This document shows positions 1 to 7,597 of a stretch of DNA of 12,565 nt, one piece after another. The translations under genes were made by a program, and so were the position numbers. The stretch lies in the NCBI RefSeq assembly GCF_000186465.1, contig NZ_GL636091.1:759795-772359 (forward strand). The letters run 5' to 3'. The DNA is from Streptococcus australis ATCC 700641 (lineage in GTDB: Bacteria > Bacillota > Bacilli > Lactobacillales > Streptococcaceae). The notes below the pieces were generated by a model. That model saw only the letters and a list, made by a program, of their open reading frames with translations. It searched no databases and was not told the DNA's origin. How positions within the stretch are numbered: the stretch's first letter is position 1; each line of letters opens with the position of its first letter.

Positions 1-15
1 TATAATAATAAATGA

Positions 16-21
16 TATAAT
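16..21 (+). promoter_or_regulatory. Candidate -10 box for the large nuclease-like gene
   Basis: A perfect TATAAT lies here, about 55 bases before the ATG at 77. Its -35 would fall outside the window, so it cannot be checked. Another TATAAT occupies positions 1-6. The surrounding DNA is very A+T-rich, so chance matches are likely. Its main value is that it supports a gene start inside the window rather than a frame entering from the left. Confidence 0.35.
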
Positions 22-76
22 AATAGAAGTATATGTAGATTTGAAATCTATACAAAGAGAATATGAGGAAAGTCAA

Positions 77-3000
77 ATGAGTAACTCTTTTTTGCTAGAA
101 TATGATGTTGAATCTTTGTCTAAAGCTATTTATTCTATTACTTCATGGTTTCCAAATAGGAGGTTTTTAGTAATAGTAAATAAATTGAATAGAGACTTTA
201 TTAATAATGAAAGTAGGATTTTAGGGACAATTAAAATTGATTCATATATAAAATATGTAGATTTTTATAAAAAACTAATTGAGAATTATATACCCGAATA
301 CCCAAAAGAAGATTTCCCTATTGATACTGGAAATGTAAGGTTCTATTCAAATAATAGATTTCATAAAATATTTATAGGTAATGGTAATGAAGATACTTAT
401 GAAATTTCGTTTGTAATAGAATCTTTAATACATGATTTTAAATATTTAAAAGATATATGGTACGAGATTCTTGAATATGAAGATTTAATTATTTCATCTC
501 TAGAAACATTTAAAAATAAATTTACTCAGGAAGAATTTGAATGTCCGCCTGAGAGTTATTTCAATTTCATTTATCAAAATTATGAGCTTTTTTATAATAA
601 CAAACTTGCTCAGTATTTCAAATCATTCAAAAGTGCTAATGATGAGTTATATCCATTATTTACTCCTGTTAATAACTTTCCCATATTTTTACCGGTTATG
701 AAAGATTGCTTTATGGAGAGAATAGAAAGTGAAGTAGAGGAATCAAAGTTTGAAGAATCTATTTGGTTAAGTTTCTGGAGAAGACTAAATTGTAATTTTA
801 CAAAATTCTTTAAACGAGGAGGAAATTCATTTTATAATCTTATATTGATCAACAAAGAGACTAAAGAAAAAATTTATATAGAAAATACATTGGCATTTTT
901 AAATGAAGATAGGTTGATTATTTTAGAGTCAGACAAAAATAAAATTTCAGAGTACTTAAAAAATGGAATTATTAATAATACGTACCAGATAGGAGGCATT
1001 TGCCAGGATGAAAAAGTTAGAGTATTTGAATTTAAGTCACAGAGAAGTATTTTTTTTGTCGGAGTTGATACTAGGAGTACATCTCCAAATATAACTAAAC
1101 CTTTCCTATTTGAAGATGATGATGAATATGTATTAAATGTAAGTAGTCTTATAGGAATAATTAACAATGCGAATTCGATAAAAGAAATCGTTGATTTTTT
1201 TATAGCTTATATCAATAGTCAAGATAGAATCATGTCTTTCTCAAATGGAGATGCCTTGTTTCGAATGTGGAAATCATCAGATCAGGTGATTAATGAAGGT
1301 GCTTTGGATATAACTCTAGCTATGTTTCCTTATGATAGTGTTCAATATAATATGGAAATGTTCGATAAAATTGTATTAAACTATCCATTTGAAATAGGAG
1401 GAGAGTTTTATAATATTCATAGTTGGGAAATAATTGATAGAGAACAAACTGATTTGTCACTTGTTTCAAAAGCTCATCTTGGATCAATTGATATATTTTC
1501 AGAGAATCATAAAAAAATTATATATCGGGAGTTACATTTTATTTTAGAAGATATAAATATCTATGATTACGAACAAATAAAATCTTTTAACGAAATTGTT
1601 TTAAATGCTTTATATTATAATAAAGAAGCAATTTTATCAAACTATGAAAAAGAAACTATGGAGATTAATTTAGTATCTAAGTCTGTGCTTGATAGAAACG
1701 CTAATTCTAGATGTCCCATACAAGAAACGAACTATTTTAATAAAATAGTTTTTGTTAAAAATTCCAAATATCAGATAACTTTATTAGCTCCTAAATGGAA
1801 TAGAATATTTGCTGATAATCATTCCAAATCAACATTAGAATTTGAAAATACAATTCTAACAAATTTGCTAGACGGTTTCCTTTTTAAGGATAGAGTTTTG
1901 TTATTTGAAAAAATTAAAGAAACAGACAATGAGAAACGAACTTCAAGCTTATTTGAAGTTAGGGTTGAATATTTTATTCAGCCTCATTTAGAATTCTCAG
2001 TTCCTAAAAACTATTCTTTTAAAAGAGTCAGGAAAAGTATTGCTAACATCATTAAAGAACTTGGATTAGATCCAGGCATATATTGTGAATCAGACATAGT
2101 TGCTATAGTAAGATGTTTTAGAAATAAAATACGAGAAGACTTAGTTTCTATGATGTCATTGTATAATCAGTATGACTTGATACTTAAGTTACAAAATATA
2201 TTATCTTTAATTATTTTTAAAATTGATATCCACCGCAGAAGATTAACTACATTTTCAGATAACGGAAACCTTCAAACTGTTAAATTAAATAAATATCGAG
2301 AACAAACGATTGATTTACGTGAAGAGGCCCGCGTTTATAAACCAATATTAGAATATCTTATTGAAGAGAATTTAGTAACAGAAAGGGATGATGACGCATT
2401 AATTCCAAGTGATGATATTGTTGATGAATTGATTGCTTATGGGAAATACATATTAGATTTTCAACTTCTTTCTGATGCCTATTCGTATGGTGCTAGCAAT
2501 TGGTTTCAGTTAGAGATTGAAGATAATTATGTTGTAGATATTTCAGAAACTGAAAAGTACTTACAATTTGTTGATGAAACGATAGAAATCAAGTATAAAT
2601 ATGGTGAATACGCAAGTAGAGATAAGGAAATTGACAATGATATAATTGGTCTGGTTAAGAAATCGTTCTTTCAAGATACGAGAGTTAATTTTGATTCTTT
2701 TATTTATTTCCTCTCCATGTTTTCAAGTAATAGTCATATTTTAAAATTAAAAAATCAAAAATTACTGACTGTAAAAGGAAATGTTGTAACAGGTAAAATA
2801 GAAGATTTGGCTAAATATTTTGAAGAGAATTCGGACTATTCAATTGAAATCTTTTATGGTGTTTTGAAATTCCTAGTTATAGAAAAGAAGAAAATTACTA
2901 CTAATGGAGTAATTCCAATATGGGAGAAAAAGAAAAGAGATAATAAATTTTCTGCTAGACCTATTATTGTTAATCATAATAGCATTATTTTCTCACCTAT

Positions 3001-3559
3001 TATTCTTGATAGATTGGCAAAAGATTGGACAGAGGGAATGATGAACTTCATTTTACCATATGATATTGGTATGCAAAATACGTTAAATACAATAAATAGT
3101 TGGAAAAAATTTTACGAACAACAGATAGTCCAAAATCTTAAGGGCTTATTTAAAGATAATAGGTACGTTACTTATATTGATCAAGAATTATATAAATTAG
3201 ATATTAAAGGAAATCATCCTAGAAATTTAGGAGATTACGACTTAATTGTGATAGACAATGAGCTGAAAGAAATATTATTATTTGAAGTTAAATATATGCG
3301 TTTAAGTCAGACTATGAAAGATAGTATGGGTGATCAAAAAGAATACTTTTGTGGAGGAAAGGCCAAAGGACTAAAGTTCAAACGACGAGTAGAGTATTTT
3401 GAAGAGAATCTAGATGTAATTTGTAGAAATATAGGATTAGAGGCGAGATACTCATTAAAATCGTATTTCATTACAAATAAACCAATAAAATCAAACTTTG
3501 TGGAATTTCCATTTGAAATTATTAGTTTTAATGAATTTGAATCTCTAAATAATAATTGA
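77..3559 (+). CDS. Very large orphan protein with C-terminal PD-(D/E)XK-like nuclease signature
   Basis: I do not recognise this 1160-residue protein as a named family. Its only readable signature is near the C-terminus: a GDYD segment (about residues 1052-1055), a hydrophobic strand, then FEVK (about 1069-1072). This spacing and order fit the metal-binding core of PD-(D/E)XK nucleases, with the second Asp of GDYD, then Glu and Lys, as candidate catalytic residues. A basic helix follows (KGLKFKRRVEYF). No Walker A motif, helicase motif, signal peptide or membrane segment is visible. The first 1000 or so residues are acidic and rich in Asn, Ile, Glu and Lys. The frame is open to the window edge, with a possible TTG at 41. 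I chose ATG 77 because GAGGA lies at 65-69, eight bases upstream, and a TATAAT sits at 16-21. The gene is far richer in A+T than mleS, which suggests transfer. It stands alone, with no methylase or partner downstream. A defence role is inference only. Confidence 0.75.
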   Translation: MSNSFLLEYDVESLSKAIYSITSWFPNRRFLVIVNKLNRDFINNESRILGTIKIDSYIKYVDFYKKLIENYIPEYPKEDFPIDTGNVRFYSNNRFHKIFIGNGNEDTYEISFVIESLIHDFKYLKDIWYEILEYEDLIISSLETFKNKFTQEEFECPPESYFNFIYQNYELFYNNKLAQYFKSFKSANDELYPLFTPVNNFPIFLPVMKDCFMERIESEVEESKFEESIWLSFWRRLNCNFTKFFKRGGNSFYNLILINKETKEKIYIENTLAFLNEDRLIILESDKNKISEYLKNGIINNTYQIGGICQDEKVRVFEFKSQRSIFFVGVDTRSTSPNITKPFLFEDDDEYVLNVSSLIGIINNANSIKEIVDFFIAYINSQDRIMSFSNGDALFRMWKSSDQVINEGALDITLAMFPYDSVQYNMEMFDKIVLNYPFEIGGEFYNIHSWEIIDREQTDLSLVSKAHLGSIDIFSENHKKIIYRELHFILEDINIYDYEQIKSFNEIVLNALYYNKEAILSNYEKETMEINLVSKSVLDRNANSRCPIQETNYFNKIVFVKNSKYQITLLAPKWNRIFADNHSKSTLEFENTILTNLLDGFLFKDRVLLFEKIKETDNEKRTSSLFEVRVEYFIQPHLEFSVPKNYSFKRVRKSIANIIKELGLDPGIYCESDIVAIVRCFRNKIREDLVSMMSLYNQYDLILKLQNILSLIIFKIDIHRRRLTTFSDNGNLQTVKLNKYREQTIDLREEARVYKPILEYLIEENLVTERDDDALIPSDDIVDELIAYGKYILDFQLLSDAYSYGASNWFQLEIEDNYVVDISETEKYLQFVDETIEIKYKYGEYASRDKEIDNDIIGLVKKSFFQDTRVNFDSFIYFLSMFSSNSHILKLKNQKLLTVKGNVVTGKIEDLAKYFEENSDYSIEIFYGVLKFLVIEKKKITTNGVIPIWEKKKRDNKFSARPIIVNHNSIIFSPIILDRLAKDWTEGMMNFILPYDIGMQNTLNTINSWKKFYEQQIVQNLKGLFKDNRYVTYIDQELYKLDIKGNHPRNLGDYDLIVIDNELKEILLFEVKYMRLSQTMKDSMGDQKEYFCGGKAKGLKFKRRVEYFEENLDVICRNIGLEARYSLKSYFITNKPIKSNFVEFPFEIISFNEFESLNNN

Positions 3560-3784
3560 ATTTCTCTATAAAATTTGAACAGGTTATCAAAGCATTCACT
3601 TTCTAAAATTGATAAAAGAGATTTTGTATATACTAACTTCTAAATTTATTTCACATAAAATGTAGCCATTCGGTTGATTTTTACAGTAGCACATTGAAAT
3701 TCTAAATATTAACAATCACTTTAAATCAATATTTTTCGTCATAACTAACGAGCAGTGAATGTCTGCTTGACTTCTGTAAAAACC
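3560..3784. other. A+T-rich intergenic stretch without a recognised gene
   Basis: This stretch follows the large nuclease-like gene. I see no start with a ribosome binding site and no convincing frame on either strand. It remains A+T-rich like the preceding gene, so it is probably part of the same acquired block. A weak 7-bp inverted repeat (AAATATT / AATATTT) near 3704-3735 is unremarkable at this composition. Confidence 0.5.
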
Positions 3785-3829
3785 AAATAAGGTAAACTTT
3801 TGATATTCTGGTTCGATTTTACCTTATTT
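3785..3829. terminator. 12-bp perfect inverted repeat, terminator-like
   Basis: AAATAAGGTAAA (3785-3796) is exactly repeated in inverse as TTTACCTTATTT (3818-3829), enclosing a 21-base loop. It lies 225 bases after the stop of the large gene and could end its transcript on the plus strand. The run after the stem is TTATTTTGATG rather than a clean U-tract, and the loop is long, so a protein-binding dyad is also possible. Confidence 0.4.
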
Positions 3830-3920
3830 TGATGAAGTTGATTGAAATTAGCTGAGATTTTATCTTTTAAAAACTCGATAAAACGTTTATTTTAAAGCAT
3901 TTTAAAATTATATGAAATAA

Positions 3921-4031
3921 GTGATGCCCTAGCCCGGTCTTAAGAAAGCTCGTAAAGCATCACAATTTAGTAAACGTTCTTCGAAGGAATTATGATACTT
4001 ACAAAGAGCACCTTTCGGGGTGTTCTTTTTT
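3921..4031 (+). ncRNA. Structured RNA-like element, copy A (type 1)
   Basis: This is one of four related elements in the window. The 5' part is closed by the stem GTGATGC (3921-3927) / GCATCAC (3957-3963). The conserved core starts TAAACGTT (3971) and forms a small hairpin around TTCGAA. A linker, ATACTTACAAA, follows, and then an intrinsic terminator: stem GAGCACC (4006-4012) with GGTGTTC (4019-4025), one wobble, and six T. From TAAACGTT to the T-run it differs from copy C at only about 4 of 60 bases. It lies between two convergent genes and no plus-strand gene follows, which argues against a riboswitch and for a free small RNA. No clear promoter is seen. The A+T-rich direct repeat TTTAAA-GCAT-TTTAAA just upstream resembles a CiaR box (TTTAAG-N5-TTTAAG) but has the wrong spacing and base. 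The 5' end is inferred. Confidence 0.55.
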
Positions 4032-4143
4032 ATTGATATCTTGTAGATTTATAATTAGAAATCTCCTTGAAGGGTATCAGGTAAATGAAAAATTCGGCGA
4101 TCATATCCTATTTCTTCGTACTTTAGTCTAATACCTATAATGA

Positions 4144-4185
4144 AAAAAACTCTAGCTATCAGGTAGTTGATAGTTAGAGTTTTTT
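4144..4185. terminator. Strong bidirectional terminator after mleR
   Basis: A 17-bp stem (4144-4160 with 4169-4185, one G-T wobble) with an 8-base loop is flanked by an A-run on the left and a T-run on the right. It can therefore stop transcription from both sides. On the minus strand it begins immediately after the TAG stop of the LysR gene, so it is the natural end of the mleR transcript. On the plus strand it would block read-through from the left-hand block. Confidence 0.88.
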
Positions 4186-5064
4186 CTATTCATATGATTT
4201 AATGAGGTGAAATAAGGCTTCTACTTCTGATGACAGTGTAGCTGATTTGAGATAAGCATAATAAACTGTAAATGTGATCTGGTCCTCAGGTATTAGAGGG
4301 ATTTTTATTAGATCATCATCTTCATCAGAAAGTGCGATATCAGCCAGTAAACTAAGGCCAATCCCTTTCTTTAAAAGTTCTTTAATGATGACAATGTCGT
4401 CACTCTTGAAGAATATTTCTGCCTTGTTTTGATGCTTTTGATTAAGTAGTTCAAAAGCTTTCAGGTGAACAAAGTGTTCGTCTAAAAGTATAAAGGATTG
4501 CTCTACTAAATCTTCAAAAGCGAGGGAAGGAGCAGTAGCAAGAGGATGGTTCTTAGATAAAACGACATACAGTTCTTTATGAAAGAGTTCATGTGTCTCT
4601 ATTGAAGGATGATTGAGTGGTTCAATCAAGCCGAGTAGGCTTGCATCAAGGTCTCCTTTGAGGAGAAGATTTAATAACTCTACGGAGCCACCGCGGATAG
4701 GGCGTACCTTTTTTAAAAAATCGAATTTATCTTTTTCGTTTAAGGCAGCAAAGAGATACTGAATGATAATAGGAGGGAATCCTACAGTAGAGTATTGTGC
4801 CAAGGAACGATTAATTTCTTTGCGAGTAGAAATAACCTCAGATAAGATCTTTTCTGTATGCTTTAGAAGGATTTGCCCTTGAGGAGTGAGTTTAAAGGAA
4901 CGATGTGAAGGATCATGGTGAATCAATTTGCAATCAAAAGATTCCTCTAAGCGCTTGATGGCATAAGAAATAGATGGTTGGCTGACTTTATGTAGTTTTG
5001 CTACTTCCGTGTAGGATTGAAGCTGGCAGAGGTCATAAAAATATTGTAGATCTTTTAAATTCAT
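4186..5064 (-). CDS. mleR: LysR-family regulator of malolactic fermentation (MleR)
   Basis: This 292-residue protein has the full length of a LysR-type regulator. The N-terminal winged HTH is clear: residues 1-60 include the recognition segment KVSQPSISYAIKRLE (about 26-40) and the following LTPQGQILL wing. The rest (about 90-290) is the periplasmic-binding-protein-like effector domain. MleR proteins in lactic acid bacteria activate mle genes and respond to L-malate. I assign that role from the N-terminal resemblance and above all from the neighbouring mleS and mleP. The start ATG has only a weak Shine-Dalgarno (GTGAG, five bases upstream). It is transcribed away from mleS, with the XRE gene in between. 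A promoter-like TAGTCA-16-TAAAAT lies at 5118-5145. A strong terminator follows the stop. Confidence 0.88.
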   Translation of the reverse strand: MNLKDLQYFYDLCQLQSYTEVAKLHKVSQPSISYAIKRLEESFDCKLIHHDPSHRSFKLTPQGQILLKHTEKILSEVISTRKEINRSLAQYSTVGFPPIIIQYLFAALNEKDKFDFLKKVRPIRGGSVELLNLLLKGDLDASLLGLIEPLNHPSIETHELFHKELYVVLSKNHPLATAPSLAFEDLVEQSFILLDEHFVHLKAFELLNQKHQNKAEIFFKSDDIVIIKELLKKGIGLSLLADIALSDEDDDLIKIPLIPEDQITFTVYYAYLKSATLSSEVEALFHLIKSYE

Positions 5065-5117
5065 AGGAGCTCACTTTCATTAAATGGAGAAAAAATTGGA
5101 AATCACCAGATAAATAA

Positions 5118-5145
5118 ATTTTATCCGTCTCATACAATTTGACTA
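5118..5145 (-). promoter_or_regulatory. Candidate mleR promoter
   Basis: Read on the minus strand: TAGTCA (5140-5145), a 16-base spacer, then TAAAAT (5118-5123), followed by a leader of about 50 bases to the mleR ATG. Both boxes match the SigA consensus imperfectly. A small dyad, ATAC-GA-GTAT (about 5145-5154), sits just upstream of the -35 and could be a regulator site. Confidence 0.4.
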
Positions 5146-5168
5146 TACGAGTATTCGCTGGTTAAAAT
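5139..5168 (+). promoter_or_regulatory. Candidate divergent promoter pointing into the 3' end of the XRE gene
   Basis: TTGACT (5139-5144), an 18-base spacer and TAAAAT (5163-5168) form a plus-strand promoter-like sequence. Its -35 overlaps the -35 of the mleR promoter on the other strand. A transcript from here would be antisense to the XRE regulator gene. There is no plus-strand coding frame behind it. Confidence 0.25.
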
Positions 5169-5186
5169 GTAAGTGAGTCAGGAATC

Positions 5187-5537
5187 TTAAAGATTATCTA
5201 AGATACTTTCAAAAATGACCAACATCTTTTCTCGTTTATCAATAGGGAGCTGTTTAATCTTCATGTTGATTCTTTTGAGTGAAAGATTGTCAGTCTTATC
5301 AGAGGTTGATTCAAGGCTATCAAAATTGAAAAATTCCTCTGGGGTCATCTCTAGGGCGTCAATTACTTTTTCAAGACTGTGAATGGTCAGATTCACATTT
5401 TGGTTTTCGAGTTGGTTGATATACTTAAGCCCAAGTCCCGCTTGTTCCGAAAGTTCTTCCTGGCTCATTTTGTTTTGTGTTCGAAAATATTTCACTTTTT
5501 GGGAAATATAGTGTTGTAAATAGTTTTTAGTTGTCAT
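5187..5537 (-). CDS. Small XRE-family (Cro/CI-type HTH) regulator
   Basis: This is a DNA-binding protein of about 116 residues. Residues 10-70 form an HTH_3/XRE fold: KVKYFRTQNKMSQEELSEQA, then GLGLKYINQLENQNVN and LEKVIDALEMTPEEFF, which is the typical five-helix pattern ending at 'the[D/E]FF'. The C-terminal 45 residues are charged and probably helical, perhaps for dimerisation. No enzymatic or peptide-binding domain is present, so it is not an Rgg protein. The frame stays open upstream to a TTG at 5588, with ATGs at 5576 and 5561, but those extensions are hydrophobic and none of the starts has a Shine-Dalgarno. I chose ATG 5537 because the family similarity begins there. A small regulator gene in the same place, between mleR and mleS, is as I recall it in S. 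mutans. Its target is unknown; control of the mle genes or of itself is inferred from position. Confidence 0.8.
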   Translation of the reverse strand: MTTKNYLQHYISQKVKYFRTQNKMSQEELSEQAGLGLKYINQLENQNVNLTIHSLEKVIDALEMTPEEFFNFDSLESTSDKTDNLSLKRINMKIKQLPIDKREKMLVIFESILDNL

Positions 5538-5609
5538 ATAAATAGAATACAAGTTTTGCATGACAAAAAAACACATTAAAAAGTACAAAGTATTGTTTAA
5601 GGGACTTAT

Positions 5610-5638
5610 GTGATATTAATTTTAATCAGGATTGCCAA
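5610..5638 (-). promoter_or_regulatory. Candidate promoter of the XRE gene
   Basis: On the minus strand TTGGCA (5633-5638), a 17-base spacer and TATCAC (5610-5615) fit a SigA promoter with two or three mismatches. A leader of about 65 bases to ATG 5537 would result. It lies back-to-back with plus-strand promoter-like sequence around 5657. Confidence 0.35.
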
Positions 5639-5653
5639 TTTGTATGATTATTT

Positions 5654-5662
5654 TGCTATACT
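5654..5662 (+). promoter_or_regulatory. Candidate extended -10 promoter, distal to mleS
   Basis: TGCTATACT is an extended -10 element (TGn plus TATACT at 5657-5662). TTGCCA lies upstream at a too-long 19-base spacing. Transcripts from here would carry a leader of about 225 bases before mleS, with an inverted repeat TGAAACT (5663-5669) / AGTTTCA (5693-5699) at its very start. Confidence 0.3.
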
Positions 5663-5729
5663 TGAAACTTTTAGGAAAGAGTGATCATCGAGAGTTTCAT
5701 GAGTTCAGGACTTTATAAAATACAACAAC

Positions 5730-5764
5730 TTGAAGTATTCAATAATAGTGTTTTAAGTATAAAA
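5730..5764 (+). promoter_or_regulatory. Candidate MleR operator pair upstream of mleS
   Basis: TTGAA-GTA-TTCAA (5730-5742) is a perfect dyad of the form T-N11-A, the classic LysR-type binding motif. A second dyad, TTTTA-AGTA... with arms TTTTA/TAAAA, occupies 5751-5764. It starts 21 bases later, about two helical turns, as expected for a LysR tetramer touching a recognition site and an activation site. Assignment to MleR rests on this shape and on position between the regulator and mleS. Confidence 0.4.
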
Positions 5765-5788
5765 GAGCTTATTAGAAAATTGTTCTCG

Positions 5789-5818
5789 TAGACTCATTAT
5801 AACATATGCGGGTATAAT
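5789..5818 (+). promoter_or_regulatory. Candidate mleS promoter P1
   Basis: TAGACT (5789-5794), an 18-base spacer and a perfect TATAAT (5813-5818). It lies about 76 bases before the mleS ATG. The imperfect -35 would suit an activator-dependent promoter. The putative LysR dyads lie upstream of it. Confidence 0.45.
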
Positions 5819-5865
5819 CGTATTTTTTAAACAACAAAGTTTTCCAAACAATTCATTTCAAGTGG

Positions 5866-5871
5866 TATAAT
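5866..5871 (+). promoter_or_regulatory. Candidate mleS promoter P2 (-10 box)
   Basis: A second perfect TATAAT lies 11 bases before the mleS Shine-Dalgarno. The best -35 guesses, TTTCCA (5841-5846) or TTCCAA (5842-5847), have spacings of 18-19 and poor matches. The transcript would start only about 17 bases before the ATG, which leaves just enough room for the ribosome binding site. Confidence 0.35.
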
Positions 5872-5894
5872 AGAAGTAAAAAGGAGGTTGCACT

Positions 5895-7520
5895 ATGACT
5901 GCACATGATATTTTAAACAATCCTTTCCTGAATAAGGGAACTGCCTTTACCTTAGAGGAGCGAAAGGAACTAGGCCTTATTGGTTTACTGCCACCGTATG
6001 TTCAAACGATCGAAGAACAAGCGGCGCAAACTTATGCGCAAATGCAAACAAAAGCCAATGATTTGGAAAAGCGTCTTTTCCTAATGGAAATTTTTAATAC
6101 CAACCGGACTCTTTTCTATTACCTCTTTTCTCAACATTTGGAGGAATTTAATCCAATTGTATACGATCCAACCATTGCAGATACCATTGAAGGCTATAGT
6201 GACCTCTTTGTAGATCCCCAATATGCGGGATATCTTGATATCAATCATCCTGAAAATATTGAAGCCACTTTGAAAAATGCTGCTGGGGATCGCGAGATTC
6301 GTCTCATTGTTGTAACAGATGCAGAAGGAATCCTTGGAATCGGTGACTGGGGAACAAATGGTGTCGATATTTCTGTCGGGAAATTGATGGTCTACACCGG
6401 TGCTGCTGGAATCGATCCTTCTATGGTCCTTCCTTTAGTTATCGATGCAGGGACTAACCATGAAGAACTTCGTAACAATCCTAATTACTTAGGAAATCGT
6501 CACGAACGGGTTCGCGGAGATCGTTACTACGACTTTATTGACCAATTTGTTCAAACAGCAGAACGTCTCTTTCCTAAACTCTACCTTCACTGGGAAGACT
6601 TCGGCCGCTCGAATGCAGCCAAAATTCTTGAAAAATACCGAAAAAAAATTCCAACTTTTAATGATGATATTCAAGGTACAGGAATCGTTACCCTAGGTGG
6701 TATCTTTGGTTCACTGGATATTAGTGGTGAAAAATTAACAGATCAAGTTTATCTCTGCTATGGTGGTGGTACTGCGGGCGCAGGAATTGCCGCTCGTGTT
6801 CTTCGTGAAATGGTAAGTGAAGGTCTTTCTGAAGAAGAAGCCTATAAACGTTTCTTTATGGTGGATAAACAAGGTCTTCTCTTTGATGACATGGATGACC
6901 TAACCCCTGAACAAAAACCGTTTGCTAAGAAACGTGCTGACTTTAGTAACGCAGACAAATTGACTGACCTGCTTGAAGTAGTGAAGACTGTGAAGCCAAC
7001 CATTCTTGTTGGAACTTCGACCCAACCTAATACCTTCACTAAAGAAATAGTAGAAGCTATGTGTGAAAATACAGAGCGTCCGATGATCTTCCCTTTGTCA
7101 AATCCAACCAAACTAGCTGAAGCTAGTGCTAAAGATTTGATTGAATGGTCAGATGGCAAAGCTTTTGTCGCAACAGGAATTCCTGCTGATACAGTTTCTT
7201 ATAAAGGTGTCGACTATGTGATTGGTCAAGCCAATAATGCCTTGATTTACCCAGGTCTTGGACTAGGTATGCTGGCTTCTGAAGCAAGTCTTTTGACTGA
7301 TGAAATGATTGGAGCAGCAGCTCATTCATTGAGTGGTATTGTCAATCCAGGTCAGCCAGGAGCTCCTGTCTTGCCACCATTCAAGTATGTAGCAGATGTT
7401 TCTATTAAAGTAGCAGAAGCAGTCGCTAAAAAAGCACAAGAGCAAGGTCTTGCGTGTGCTAAGGAAACAGATATGGCCAAAGCAGTTCGTGATTTGAAGT
7501 GGTATCCAGAGTATAAATAA
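5895..7520 (+). CDS. mleS: Malolactic enzyme MleS (L-malate to L-lactate + CO2)
   Basis: This full-length 541-residue member of the malic enzyme family is of the NAD-dependent malolactic type. It converts L-malate directly to L-lactate and CO2 in the cytoplasm, using NAD+ and Mn2+ without net redox. The family landmarks are in order. Tyr90 in VYDPT is the likely catalytic Tyr. The strand-loop [13 protein letters not shown] covers 141-153, and Lys163 in [13 protein letters not shown] is the likely catalytic Lys. HWEDF (Glu234, Asp235) and FNDDIQGT (256-262) are the metal ligands. The NAD-binding loop [10 protein letters not shown] covers 290-299, and the C-terminal LSNPT is present. The start is certain: AAGGAGG lies nine bases before the ATG. 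Malic enzyme or oxaloacetate-forming relatives share the fold, but the adjacent MleR and malate permease settle the call. It heads an operon with mleP. Base composition is typical of the host, unlike the flanking A+T-rich genes. Confidence 0.95.
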   Translation: MTAHDILNNPFLNKGTAFTLEERKELGLIGLLPPYVQTIEEQAAQTYAQMQTKANDLEKRLFLMEIFNTNRTLFYYLFSQHLEEFNPIVYDPTIADTIEGYSDLFVDPQYAGYLDINHPENIEATLKNAAGDREIRLIVVTDAEGILGIGDWGTNGVDISVGKLMVYTGAAGIDPSMVLPLVIDAGTNHEELRNNPNYLGNRHERVRGDRYYDFIDQFVQTAERLFPKLYLHWEDFGRSNAAKILEKYRKKIPTFNDDIQGTGIVTLGGIFGSLDISGEKLTDQVYLCYGGGTAGAGIAARVLREMVSEGLSEEEAYKRFFMVDKQGLLFDDMDDLTPEQKPFAKKRADFSNADKLTDLLEVVKTVKPTILVGTSTQPNTFTKEIVEAMCENTERPMIFPLSNPTKLAEASAKDLIEWSDGKAFVATGIPADTVSYKGVDYVIGQANNALIYPGLGLGMLASEASLLTDEMIGAAAHSLSGIVNPGQPGAPVLPPFKYVADVSIKVAEAVAKKAQEQGLACAKETDMAKAVRDLKWYPEYK

Positions 7521-7597
7521 TTCACTGCTGCTGCCTATCCTTCTGTAGCGACAGATTTGTATGGGCTGTGGACTTAAGTAATTTAGAAAGGATACCT

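Noticed and set aside
874..1167. Minus-strand open frame of 97 codons inside the large nuclease-like gene
   Set aside because: It is antisense to a clear 1160-residue frame, has no ribosome site and reads as low-complexity sequence. It is a shadow frame.
3892..3910. TTTAAA-GCAT-TTTAAA as a CiaR-type direct repeat before element A
   Set aside because: The CiaR consensus is TTTAAG with a five-base gap. Here both the sixth base and the spacing differ, and the region is A+T-rich.
5145..5158. TACGAGTA as a ComX (cin-box) competence promoter
   Set aside because: One mismatch to TACGAATA, and no gene follows in the right direction, so late competence control is not supported.
6489..7329. Three minus-strand open frames inside mleS
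   Set aside because: They lie opposite the strongly conserved malolactic enzyme, have no Shine-Dalgarno and no recognisable domain.
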